Origin: Arthrobacter sp. SX1312
GTDB lineage: Bacteria > Actinomycetota > Actinomycetes > Actinomycetales > Micrococcaceae
Direction of reading: 5' to 3'
NCBI RefSeq assembly: GCF_002929295.1
Contig: NZ_PJIM01000002.1
Location: 1,155,945-1,219,944 of the forward strand
Length of the DNA: 64,000 nt
This document shows, one piece after another, positions 15,507-23,306 of this stretch. Below the pieces are notes generated by a model. The model made no database searches. It was given only the letters and a program-made list of their open reading frames with translations, and was not told where the DNA came from. How positions within the stretch are numbered: position 1 is the stretch's first letter; every line of letters begins with the position of its first letter. The translations under genes and the position numbers were made by a program.

Positions 15507-17216
15507 TCATCCAGCACCCGTATCCGTCAGGTCGGAAACGGGTGGCTGGTGGGTCGGGATGTCCGCAGGTGTAGCGGCGAGTTCGCCGCGAACTGTACGC
15601 CCTGCCTGCCAGTACAGATTCCTTCGGGGGTTGCCGGTTCGTCGTCGATGAGCCGGCGGGGTGAACCACGGGATGCCACCACGCGATTCGACGGTCCACG
15701 GGTCCTCATGGATGACGTGGTGGTGACGCGAGCACAGCAGCACCCCGTTGTCGACGCTGGTCACGCCACCCTGCGACCACGGTGTCAGGTGGTGTGCCTC
15801 ACACCAGCTGGCCGGAATGGAGCAGTCCGGGAACGCGCACCCCTTGTCCCGGGCGACGAGCGCTCGCCGGAGATGTGGTGGGAACAGGCGTTGCGCACGT
15901 CCCACGTCGAGCACCTGCCCGTCGCCGCCCAGGACCAACGGCATGATGTCCGCGTCACAGGCCAGCCTCCTGATGGTCCGCACATCGACCTGTCCGGAGA
16001 AGACGGCATCGCCGGCCCGGTCGGTCTCGCCGATCAGGTCCTGGTAGTCGATGGTCACCATCACCTGTGGACGATGCCCACCCGTCGCGGGCAGGCCGCC
16101 GGTCGACAAGGCGATCCTGCAGGCCGAGACCAGACCGTCGAGGAGTTGCTGCGCCCGGGTCGGATCACCGCGATCGACCGACGGCTCCTGCGAAGCGGGT
16201 GCTGACCCGGGAGCCGACTCCCGTGCTGACCCGGGTGCTTGCCGGTTTGTCACCTCAAGTACTACGCCGCCGACCGGGTGTTCGGCATGCCCCGAGGATC
16301 CTCTCGGGTTGGCGGCTGCATTCATGACGGTTGCGAGCTGTTCGAACTGCTCGTCCGTGGCGCCGATCTCCAGGACCTGCAATCCATGGCGTCGTCCCTT
16401 GAGGAAGACGCCCTGACGCGCCCGAAGCACCTTCTCCGTGGGTTCCTGCCCGTCCTGGTCCAGCACTGATTCCCAGCGGCGCGCCAGGACGCGGAGGATG
16501 TCCTCGTCGGACTCGACCGCCTGCCGGGTGAGGTGCTGCTCCATCGACGCAAGCTGATCCGGCGTCGCGAAGGACTGCACCCGCTCGATCGCCTGCGCCA
16601 CGACGGTGGCGGCACGCGCGCTGATGACGAAGGAGTTCACGGCTTCCCCCAGCACTTCCAGCCGGGGAGGGAGCGGGTTCCCGGTGGGTGACAAGCTCGG
16701 CAGCACGACCGCCGCCAGATGCAGACGACGTCTCGCCTCGGTACGGCTGATGCCCAGCGTCTCCCGAAGGAAATCCGCACAGTTCCTGAACCCATGACCG
16801 GCATCACCGGCCGAGCTGGACGAGCTGGATGAACTGGATGAACTGGATGAACTGGATGAACTGGATGAACTGGATGAACCGGATGAACCGGATGAACTGG
16901 ATGAACCGGCCGAGCTGGATGACGTGACCCCGGGGTCCTGCGCCACCGAAGCAGCTTCTGCAGGACCGGATGCGCCGGGGCCGCCGCCCTGTGCCGAGAA
17001 GAGGCCATGGTGATCCGCCACCCGGGCGGCGAGGACCTGCAGGTGGTCGACGACCTTCGACACCTGCTCCACATCGACGACGAACCGGAGGGCGTCCTGC
17101 CGTGACAGGAGGTGGTGGTACTGGGCCAGGCCGAGCGCACAGTCGCCGAGGACGGTACGAGCCTCCTCCAGGGAGGATCCCGGCCGGGAGGAGCGGGTGA
17201 TCGATGTGATGGCCAT
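15507..17216 (-). CDS. DUF222 / HNH endonuclease-signature protein (13E12-like)
   Basis: This 569 aa protein has a helical DUF222 region (about residues 15-400) and a C-terminal HNH nuclease motif (about 455-505) with C-A-F-P-D-C, the A-H-H-L-T-P-W core and C-S-R-H-H-H. The two CxxC-type pairs probably bind zinc. A serine-rich spacer at about residues 99-137 is encoded by a 9-bp tandem repeat. The architecture is that of the 13E12 repeat proteins of mycobacteria, found in many copies in actinobacteria; their function is unknown. A consensus LexA box lies 12 bases upstream of the start, so DNA damage should induce it. Confidence 0.88.
   Translation of the reverse strand: MAITSITRSSRPGSSLEEARTVLGDCALGLAQYHHLLSRQDALRFVVDVEQVSKVVDHLQVLAARVADHHGLFSAQGGGPGASGPAEAASVAQDPGVTSSSSAGSSSSSGSSGSSSSSSSSSSSSSSSSSSSSSSAGDAGHGFRNCADFLRETLGISRTEARRRLHLAAVVLPSLSPTGNPLPPRLEVLGEAVNSFVISARAATVVAQAIERVQSFATPDQLASMEQHLTRQAVESDEDILRVLARRWESVLDQDGQEPTEKVLRARQGVFLKGRRHGLQVLEIGATDEQFEQLATVMNAAANPRGSSGHAEHPVGGVVLEVTNRQAPGSARESAPGSAPASQEPSVDRGDPTRAQQLLDGLVSACRIALSTGGLPATGGHRPQVMVTIDYQDLIGETDRAGDAVFSGQVDVRTIRRLACDADIMPLVLGGDGQVLDVGRAQRLFPPHLRRALVARDKGCAFPDCSIPASWCEAHHLTPWSQGGVTSVDNGVLLCSRHHHVIHEDPWTVESRGGIPWFTPPAHRRRTGNPRRNLYWQAGRTVRGELAATPADIPTHQPPVSDLTDTGAG
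16812..16919 (-). repeat. 9-bp in-frame minisatellite encoding a serine tract
   Basis: Twelve consecutive 9-base units (GAACTGGAT on the plus strand, with GAGCTGGAT and GAACCGGAT variants) are read on the minus strand mainly as Ser-Ser-Ser. Because each unit is three codons, changes in copy number keep the frame. The array lies between the N-terminal DUF222 segment and the rest of the protein and is likely to vary between strains. Confidence 0.9.
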
Positions 17217-17227
17217 GACTTGATATT

Positions 17228-17245
17228 ATCGAACGCGTGTTCGAT
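17228..17245. promoter_or_regulatory. LexA-binding SOS box upstream of the HNH gene
   Basis: ATCGAACGCGTGTTCGAT matches the actinobacterial SOS box, TCGAAC-N4-GTTCGA, with no mismatch in either arm. It sits 12-29 bases before the ATG of the DUF222/HNH gene and overlaps a plausible minus-strand -10 (GATAAT, 17230-17225), which would give a nearly leaderless mRNA. A second perfect palindrome, TCGATTAATCGA (17241-17252), overlaps its outer edge. LexA binding here should block transcription. Confidence 0.88.
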
Positions 17246-17338
17246 TAATCGAGGCGGGGGTGCCATTGTGGAGGGGTAGTGGGACCCTGACCTTCATCGG
17301 ACTCCGCACGGTGCACACCGGGGTACGGGTGGTGATCG

Positions 17339-17644
17339 CTACGTGATGCGTCGTGCCTCTCGGTCCGTGTCGATCACCAGGTGGCGGACGCCGTCGACGG
17401 TGAGGATCTGACGATCGCCCTGGTCCGTGAAACAGAGCAGCACCGCCCTACACGTAGGGCAGCGCAGCACCATGCCGGGCGCATTCGTGTAGAGCAGCGC
17501 AGCGGCCAGCGGGCCGGACGAGCCACAGCCCGCGCACCTGCACTCCGCGCTCGTGAGGTCGGAGACGAACTGGTCGAGCGCCCCGGCGAGGGCGTTGCCG
17601 TCGAGGTGGTCCTGGTCGGGGTGGTACTGCTCCGTGCTGTCCAT
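17339..17644 (-). CDS. DUF6510-type small zinc-ribbon-like protein
   Basis: This 101 aa protein has a C-R-C-A-G-C-G segment in the middle and C-P-T-C about 27 residues later, which together could bind one zinc. It closely resembles the DUF6510 proteins that accompany sulfite-oxidase-like and flavin reductase genes in actinobacteria. The gene lies 12 bases after the flavin oxidoreductase and is the third gene of that unit. Function is unknown. Confidence 0.7.
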   Translation of the reverse strand: MDSTEQYHPDQDHLDGNALAGALDQFVSDLTSAECRCAGCGSSGPLAAALLYTNAPGMVLRCPTCRAVLLCFTDQGDRQILTVDGVRHLVIDTDREARRIT

Positions 17645-17656
17645 GGCAGTCCTTTC

Positions 17657-18373
17657 CTAGCCGCCGTACCGCTCCGTGCGGATGCGGCCGGCGTCGTGCC
17701 CGTCCTCGACGAGCCACGCGGCGACGGCCTCGACGAAGCCCGTCGAGCCGCAGATGTAGACGGCCGGAGCCTCGTCCGGCGGAAAGCAGGACGCCGTGAC
17801 GGCCTCGTGCGTGAGGCGGCCGGCCGCCCGGCCGTCGGGTGCCTCGCGTGAGTAGGCGATGTCGATCGTCACCTGCGGATCCTCCTGCCCAAGCACGGCG
17901 AGCTCACCCCGGTAGAAGACATGGTCGGGGCTGCGCACCGAGTAGAGCAGTCGCGCCGGTGCGATCGCCCGGGCCTCGGCGTGCGAGCGGAGCATCGCCA
18001 TGAGCGGGACGACGCCCGAGCCTCCGGCGATCAGCTGCAGCGGACCGGCGAGGTCCGGCGTCCAGGTGAACCAGCCGCCCACCGGGCCGCGGACCTCCAG
18101 CCGGTCGCCCACCGACAGGACGCCGACGAGGAAGGGAGAGACCTCGCCGTCGTCGAGCTCCTCGACCGTCAGTTCCAGCTCGCGGGGCGGCACCCAGGCC
18201 GCCACGGAGTACGAGCGCACCGCCTGGTAGCCGTCCTCGGCGGTGAGCCGCAGGTCCACGTGCTGGCCGGGCACGCCGGTGACGACGTCGGGGAAGCGGA
18301 GCCTCACGGTCCGCGCGCGGGCGGTCTCGGGGCGGACCGCGCTGACCTCGACGTCCTGCCACGTCCGCCTCAC
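17657..18373 (-). CDS. FAD/NAD(P)H oxidoreductase, ferredoxin-reductase-like
   Basis: The 238 aa protein starts at a GTG (18373) that overlaps the stop of the molybdopterin protein (GTGA). The N-terminal half is an FAD-binding barrel with R-S-Y-S-V-A and G-P-V-G-G-W-F. The C-terminal half is a nucleotide-binding domain with G-G-S-G-V-V-P-L and Y-I-C-G-S-T-G-F. It lacks an iron-sulfur domain, so it is a minimal reductase module. The coupled neighbour suggests it passes electrons between NAD(P)H and the molybdenum enzyme, or a carrier of it. A longer upstream frame exists but overlaps the neighbour. Confidence 0.86.
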   Translation of the reverse strand: MRRTWQDVEVSAVRPETARARTVRLRFPDVVTGVPGQHVDLRLTAEDGYQAVRSYSVAAWVPPRELELTVEELDDGEVSPFLVGVLSVGDRLEVRGPVGGWFTWTPDLAGPLQLIAGGSGVVPLMAMLRSHAEARAIAPARLLYSVRSPDHVFYRGELAVLGQEDPQVTIDIAYSREAPDGRAAGRLTHEAVTASCFPPDEAPAVYICGSTGFVEAVAAWLVEDGHDAGRIRTERYGG

Positions 18374-18963
18374 CAGTAGCGTTCCTCGCGCCACGGGTCC
18401 CCGTACATGTTGTAGCCGTTGCTCTCCCAGAAACCGGGCAGGTCCTGGTCCATCAGGCGTATCCCGCTGACCCACTTGGCGCTCTTCCAGAAGTACAGGT
18501 GCGGGACCAGCAGCCTCGCGGGGCCGCCGTGGGCGGGCGGGAGGGGCTCGCCGTCGAACTCGTGGACGATCCACGCCTTGCCGTCGAGGAGGTCGTCCAG
18601 CGGGAGGTTCGTCGTGTAGCCGCCGTAGGAGTGCACCATCGCGTACTCGGCCTCGGACTCCACGTCCTCGAACAGGGTGTCGAGGGAGACGCCACGCCAG
18701 CTGGTCCCGAGCTTCGACCAGCGCGTCACGCAGTGGATGTCGGTGGTGATGTCCTCCTGGGGGAGTGCCTGCAGCTGCTCCCACGTCCACTGGTGCATCG
18801 TGCGCGGACCTTCGGCGATCTGCAGGGTCCAGTCGGCGAGGACGACGTGGGGCGTGGGACCCGCGGACAGCACGGGGAAACCATCGGTGAGGTACTGGCC
18901 GGGCGGGAGGTTCGCGTCCCGGTTCTGTCGCCTGCCGGTGAAGCCTGAGGTAGGTATAGCCAT
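18370..18963 (-). CDS. Sulfite-oxidase-like molybdopterin oxidoreductase
   Basis: The 197 aa protein is the oxidoreductase molybdopterin-binding domain alone, without the dimerisation or heme domains of true sulfite oxidase. The Mo-coordinating cysteine is in D-I-H-C-V-T-R-W. Other family pieces are V-H-S-Y-G-G-Y-T-T-N and H-G-G-P-A-R-L-L-V-P. The start at 18963 (MAIPTSGFTGRR) fits the family N-terminus; no signal peptide is seen. The flavin reductase and DUF6510 genes follow in an overlapping unit. The substrate is unknown; MsrP-like methionine sulfoxide reduction is one possibility. Confidence 0.87.
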   Translation of the reverse strand: MAIPTSGFTGRRQNRDANLPPGQYLTDGFPVLSAGPTPHVVLADWTLQIAEGPRTMHQWTWEQLQALPQEDITTDIHCVTRWSKLGTSWRGVSLDTLFEDVESEAEYAMVHSYGGYTTNLPLDDLLDGKAWIVHEFDGEPLPPAHGGPARLLVPHLYFWKSAKWVSGIRLMDQDLPGFWESNGYNMYGDPWREERYW

Positions 18964-19080
18964 GCGATACTCCCGCCGGGGTAGGGCGCGCCGGGTCGAT
19001 GGTACGACAAAATAGTGCACCTGCCCGATGCTGTCCAGACCGGGACGACGGGCGGTCGCCCTGCCCACTAGTGTGGAAGG

Positions 19081-20310
19081 GTGCCCCAGGAAACCTTCGA
19101 CCTCCGTGCGATCGCAGTGGGGGCCTACGGCCCGTCGCTCCTGTACGGGGTCGCCACGGGCGCCATCCTGCCGGTCATCGCGCTGACGGCGCGCGATCTC
19201 GGCGCGGACGTCGCGACGGCGGCCCTCGTCATCACGCTCTCCGGCATCGGCTCCCTGGTCACCAATGTCCCCGCGACGCTGATCGCCACGCGGTTCGGCG
19301 AACGCAAGGCCCTCGTGGGAGCGGCGCTCTGGTGCGCGGCGGCCATGTTCCTCGCGCTCGCGGCCCCGACGCTGCCCGTCTTCGCGGCCGCCGTCTTCAT
19401 GGTGGGCATGGCGGGCGCGGTGTTCGGGCTCGCGCGCCAGAGCTACCTCACCGAGGCCGTGCCCGCGTACTTCCGCGCCCGCGCGCTGTCCACGCTCGGG
19501 GGCGTCACGCGCATCGGGGTCTTCGCGGGGCCCTTCGCGGCGGCCCTCGCCATGAGCGCCCTCGGGCTCGACGGCGCCTACTGGGTGGGCGGGGTGGCGA
19601 GCCTCGCCGCGGCGGCCCTGAGCTGGCGTGTCCCCGAACTCGACGCCCCTGGGCGGATCGCGATGACGGTTCGGACGCCGATCGAGGCCGCACTGGCTCC
19701 GCCGACGGTGCGATCCATGATGCGCAGCCACGCCCGGATCTTCCTCACCGTCGGGATCGGGGTCCTGCTGATCGCGGCGGTACGGGCCACCCGGCAGGCG
19801 GTCCTGCCGCTGTGGGCCGAGAACATCGGCCTGGACGCCTCGGCGACGGCGCTGATCTACGGACTGTCGGGCGCGATCGACATGCTGATCTTCTACCCGT
19901 CCGGCAAGGTCATGGACGTCCGGGGCCGCCGGTGGATCGCGGTCCCCTGCATGCTCATCATGGGCGTCGCGCTCACGCTCCTGCCGCTCACCGGGGACGC
20001 GACCGGACTGCTCCTGGTGGCCCTGCTCATCGGGTTCGGGAACGGCATCGGCTCGGGCATCGTCATGACGCTCGGCGCGGACTTCTCACCCTCGCCCGGC
20101 CGTCCGCAGTTCCTCGGTATCTGGCGCCTGTTCACGGACGTGGGGACCATGACCGGCCCCGGGCTGCTCGCCCTCGTGACCGCCCTGGCCACCCTGTCGG
20201 CCGGCATCTGGGCGACGGCCGTCCTCGGCTTCCTCGGGGCCGGGGTCCTCTGGTACTGGATCCCGCGGGCGGCCCCGGGGTCGGCCGCACCCGTGCGTTC
20301 CCGGCGCTGA
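19081..20310 (+). CDS. Major facilitator superfamily transporter
   Basis: This 409 aa protein has about 12 membrane helices and a GTG start. The loop between helices 2 and 3 reads A-T-R-F-G-E-R-K, the MFS signature, and a matching Y-P-S-G-K-V-M-D-V-R-G-R-R is found in the second half. The overall look is of a drug/metabolite efflux MFS. Nothing nearby reveals the substrate; it is divergent from the sulfite-oxidase-like gene. Confidence 0.87.
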   Translation: MPQETFDLRAIAVGAYGPSLLYGVATGAILPVIALTARDLGADVATAALVITLSGIGSLVTNVPATLIATRFGERKALVGAALWCAAAMFLALAAPTLPVFAAAVFMVGMAGAVFGLARQSYLTEAVPAYFRARALSTLGGVTRIGVFAGPFAAALAMSALGLDGAYWVGGVASLAAAALSWRVPELDAPGRIAMTVRTPIEAALAPPTVRSMMRSHARIFLTVGIGVLLIAAVRATRQAVLPLWAENIGLDASATALIYGLSGAIDMLIFYPSGKVMDVRGRRWIAVPCMLIMGVALTLLPLTGDATGLLLVALLIGFGNGIGSGIVMTLGADFSPSPGRPQFLGIWRLFTDVGTMTGPGLLALVTALATLSAGIWATAVLGFLGAGVLWYWIPRAAPGSAAPVRSRR

Positions 20311-20444
20311 CCCGCGGCGTCAGGGCGTCCGGGTCCTGCCGCATCGAGCGATGCCTCCCGGTGCAGCAGGGCCGGGAGGGGGACTGTTCGACCATGCCCA
20401 CCCGCCGTCGTCGTGCAGTGGGAGGAGTCGCGGTGCCGCCGGCC

Positions 20445-21038
20445 TCAGCGCCGCGCCCTGCGGGCGATCGCCCGCGCCGCCAGCGCCGCCCCCGCCGTCG
20501 CGGCCACCCAGGGGCCGGCGACGACGATCGGGTCGATCCACAGGTGGTTGACGTCCACGCGTTTCCTGCCGACGCGCGACGCGATCCCGTGCCGCCGCCG
20601 CTCCGCGAGGATGCCCGTCTCGGTGACCGGGTTGTCCGGGCGCAGCGAGGCGAACGACCTCAGATGCGCACCCCAGGCGTCCACACGGTCGCCGGCCAGA
20701 AGGATGAGCCAGTGGGCGGCCCGCCCCTCGCCGTACCGGTAGGCGTACCGCCGGATGCTCCCCGAGACGCCGTGCAGCGGCGCGCTCGTCCCGAAGACCG
20801 GTGTCAGCTGTCCGTGCTCGATCGAGCGTTCACGGCCCTCCCGGCCCTGCTGCTCCTCCGGGTAGTCCCAGTGGGCACCGGTGCCGGCCGGATCGAACAC
20901 CTCCCGCGGATAGGAGGGCCGGTCCTTCGGGTCCAGGTCCACGCCCCAGCCCGGGATCCTCGCCCGGAGGGCCTCGGCGCTGGGGATGTCCCTGGGCTTG
21001 TTCGCGACGTAGGGGGTGGACGGCGTCGATGAGGACAT
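20445..21038 (-). CDS. Uncharacterised protein beside alcohol dehydrogenase
   Basis: I do not recognise this 197 aa protein. The first half is polar, with I-P-G-W-G-V-D-L-D and F-D-P-A-G-T-G-A-H-W-D-Y-P-E-E. The middle repeats basic residues around R-R-Y-A-Y-R-Y-G-E-G and H-W-L-I-L-L. The C-terminus has one hydrophobic helix (about residues 170-190) followed by R-R-A-R-R, suggesting a tail-anchored membrane protein with its bulk in the cytoplasm. It lies nine bases after the zinc alcohol dehydrogenase and is probably co-transcribed. The 20311-20444 gap beside it shows no gene. Confidence 0.6.
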   Translation of the reverse strand: MSSSTPSTPYVANKPRDIPSAEALRARIPGWGVDLDPKDRPSYPREVFDPAGTGAHWDYPEEQQGREGRERSIEHGQLTPVFGTSAPLHGVSGSIRRYAYRYGEGRAAHWLILLAGDRVDAWGAHLRSFASLRPDNPVTETGILAERRRHGIASRVGRKRVDVNHLWIDPIVVAGPWVAATAGAALAARAIARRARR

Positions 21039-21047
21039 GGGGGTCTC

Positions 21048-22196
21048 CTAGCTGGGGTCCGCGATGATGAGCGGTTTGATGCATCCGTCGAGCTTCGCCG
21101 AGAACATGTGGTATCCCTCGGCGATGTGCTCCAGGGGGATCCGGTGCGTGACGATGTCATTGGGTTTGAGGTAGCCGTTCCGGATGTGCTCGAACAGGCG
21201 CGGCCACTGCCGCTTCACCGGCGTCTGGTTCATGCGCAGGGTCAGGCCCTTGTTGAGCGCGTCCCCGAACTTCACGGCGCTGAAGATCGGGCCGTAGGCT
21301 CCGACGACGGACACCGTGCCCCCTTTGCGCACGGAGTCGATGGCCCAGTTCAGGGCCACGGGGGAGCCGCCCTGCAGTTTGAGCTTGGTCCCCGTGACCT
21401 GCTGGAGGAAGCTGCCGTCCGCCTCCGCACCCACGGCGTCGATCACGACGTCGGCGCCGAGGTAGTCCGTGGTCCTCTTCATCTCCACGATGATGTCGTC
21501 GTACTCCGCGAAGTTGAAGGTCTCGGCCTGCGCGAAGACGCGTGCCTTCTCCAGGCGGTACTCGAGGTGGTCGATGACGATCACCCTCCCGGCACCCATG
21601 AGCCATGAGGACTTGGCGGCGAACAGCCCGACGGGTCCTGCGCCGAACACCACCACGGTGTCACCCTCGACGATGTCGCCGAGCTGCGCTCCGAAGTACC
21701 CGGTGGCCAGGGCGTCCGTGAGCAGCACCGCGTCCTCGCTGTCCATCCAGTCGGGGATGATCGTCGGTCCGACGTCGGCGAACGGCACGCGCACGAACTC
21801 GGCCTGGCCTCCGTCGTACCCGCCCGTGGTGTGCGAGTAGCCGTAGATGCCGCCCACCGCCGTGGCGTTCGGATTGACGTTGTGGCAGTTGGAGAACAGC
21901 CCACGGGCGCAGTAGTAGCAGGACCCGCAGTAGACGTTGAACGGCACCATCACGCGGTCGCCGCGCGTGAGGTTCCGCACCGACGGGCCCACCTCCTCGA
22001 CGACGCCGATGAACTCGTGGCCGAACGTGTGGCCGATCCGCGTGTCCGGCATGAGGCCGTGGTACAGGTGCAGGTCCGAGCCGCAGATCGCGGCCGTGGT
22101 CACCCGGATGATGGCGTCGTTCGGGTGTTGGATCGTCGGCATCGGCTTCTCCTCGACCCGGATCTTGTACGGGCCGCGGTACACCATGGCTCTCAT
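21048..22196 (-). CDS. Zinc-dependent alcohol dehydrogenase (formaldehyde-dehydrogenase-like)
   Basis: The 382 aa protein is a medium-chain dehydrogenase. Catalytic zinc ligands are in A-I-C-G-S-D-L-H and G-H-E-F. The structural zinc site is a four-cysteine lobe, C-G-S-C-Y-Y-C-A-R-G followed by a cysteine after S-N. The NAD-binding turn is G-A-G-P-V-G-L-F. The M-R-A-M-V-Y start and the G-L-M-P-D-T-R-I insertion are those of the glutathione-independent formaldehyde dehydrogenase-like subgroup. Start at 22196 gives this canonical N-terminus. The actual alcohol or aldehyde used is not clear. Confidence 0.88.
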   Translation of the reverse strand: MRAMVYRGPYKIRVEEKPMPTIQHPNDAIIRVTTAAICGSDLHLYHGLMPDTRIGHTFGHEFIGVVEEVGPSVRNLTRGDRVMVPFNVYCGSCYYCARGLFSNCHNVNPNATAVGGIYGYSHTTGGYDGGQAEFVRVPFADVGPTIIPDWMDSEDAVLLTDALATGYFGAQLGDIVEGDTVVVFGAGPVGLFAAKSSWLMGAGRVIVIDHLEYRLEKARVFAQAETFNFAEYDDIIVEMKRTTDYLGADVVIDAVGAEADGSFLQQVTGTKLKLQGGSPVALNWAIDSVRKGGTVSVVGAYGPIFSAVKFGDALNKGLTLRMNQTPVKRQWPRLFEHIRNGYLKPNDIVTHRIPLEHIAEGYHMFSAKLDGCIKPLIIADPS

Positions 22197-22302
22197 CGGA
22201 CGTCTCCCTCGTCGCTGGTCCGGCCAGCGTTGCACCACCGCTGCGGCGGGGCAACGCTGGGCGGACCCACCGAAAAGGACGTGCGCGGCGGCGGCGGGGG
22301 TG

Positions 22303-23220
22303 TTAGTGGGCGGTGCGTGCGGGGGCGGACACGCGGGCCTGCGCTGAGAAGAACCACCCGGCGGCGCCCGCGAGGGTGAAGCCGACACCGATGATCCAGG
22401 TGAGCCCCCACCAGAAGAACAGCGGGACGTCGGCGGTGCCCGGTTCGGGGGCCGGACCGAGGGCCAGCACGGAGAGGTAGAGCACCATGGACAGCGCCAG
22501 GCCACCGATCCCCAGCACCCAGCACGCCACCAGCCAGCCGCGCCAGGAGGCCCAGTGTGCGTTGTAGCCGTGCCAGCTGTTCCAGTGGTCGCCGGTCCGC
22601 ATGATGATCAGGCCGCCGATGAGCGTCCAGGTCCCGACGGCGAGGAGCGCGGCGACGACGTCCGCCGGGCGGTGCCAGAGGTTGAAGAACGTGGCCGCGC
22701 CCGCCAGGACGGAATAGGACCCGCCGGCGGCCGCGGCGAACGGCCGCCACCGCGGGGTCACGATGATGAAGACGGCGGCCGCCGCCGAGGCTGCGAGCGT
22801 CGTATGCCCGGAGGGTAATGAATTGAAGGCGAGTGTCGCCACGCCCCGGTCCGGGCGGTCGAACACGATGTTCTTGAGCAGCTGCGTGGTCAGGTTCGCG
22901 GCGAGGATGACGCCGACGGCGGTCACCGCGGCCGCGAGCCGCCGGCGCACCACGGCCACGAACAGGATGGCGGCGGCAGCGACGACCACCGAGACGAGCG
23001 GCAGGGTGTCGAGGAACTGCAGGAACGGGAGCTGCGTGTCGGGCGCGGCGACGTCGGCCTCGCGCCAGGCGGATTCGTCCGCGAACTGGCCCCTGGTGGT
23101 CCGGACGAAGGCCCAGTAGGTCCAGCCGAGCGCCGAGGCGCAGAAGACCGCGGCCAGCACGAACAACAGCGGCGAGCGTGCTGCCCGCGCCGATCCGGTG
23201 GAGGTTCGCTGGGACGTCAT
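22303..23220 (-). CDS. PAP2-family phosphatase, membrane-bound
   Basis: The protein is 305 aa from the ATG at 23220; starts at 23229 or 23259 are also possible. The PAP2 motifs are K-N-I-V-F-D-R-P-D-R-G (first), P-S-G-H-T-T (second) and L-W-H-R-P-A-D-V (third, with the catalytic histidine). Six or so membrane helices place the active site on the outer face. Such enzymes dephosphorylate lipid phosphates such as undecaprenyl pyrophosphate or phosphatidic acid. Two extra C-terminal helices extend it beyond the usual length. Confidence 0.88.
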   Translation of the reverse strand: MTSQRTSTGSARAARSPLLFVLAAVFCASALGWTYWAFVRTTRGQFADESAWREADVAAPDTQLPFLQFLDTLPLVSVVVAAAAILFVAVVRRRLAAAVTAVGVILAANLTTQLLKNIVFDRPDRGVATLAFNSLPSGHTTLAASAAAAVFIIVTPRWRPFAAAAGGSYSVLAGAATFFNLWHRPADVVAALLAVGTWTLIGGLIIMRTGDHWNSWHGYNAHWASWRGWLVACWVLGIGGLALSMVLYLSVLALGPAPEPGTADVPLFFWWGLTWIIGVGFTLAGAAGWFFSAQARVSAPARTAH

Positions 23221-23306
23221 CCCGTCCATCGTTCCACACGATGCGTCCGGCTCCGTCACCGTCCTGTGACCTCCGAGGAGGCCGGCAGCTCCCGTAGCCT
23301 GAGGGC

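Noticed and set aside
15507-17216. The HNH protein as a homing endonuclease, intein or mobile intron product
   Set aside because: DUF222 occupies most of the protein and there is no intron, intein splice motif or flanking target duplication.
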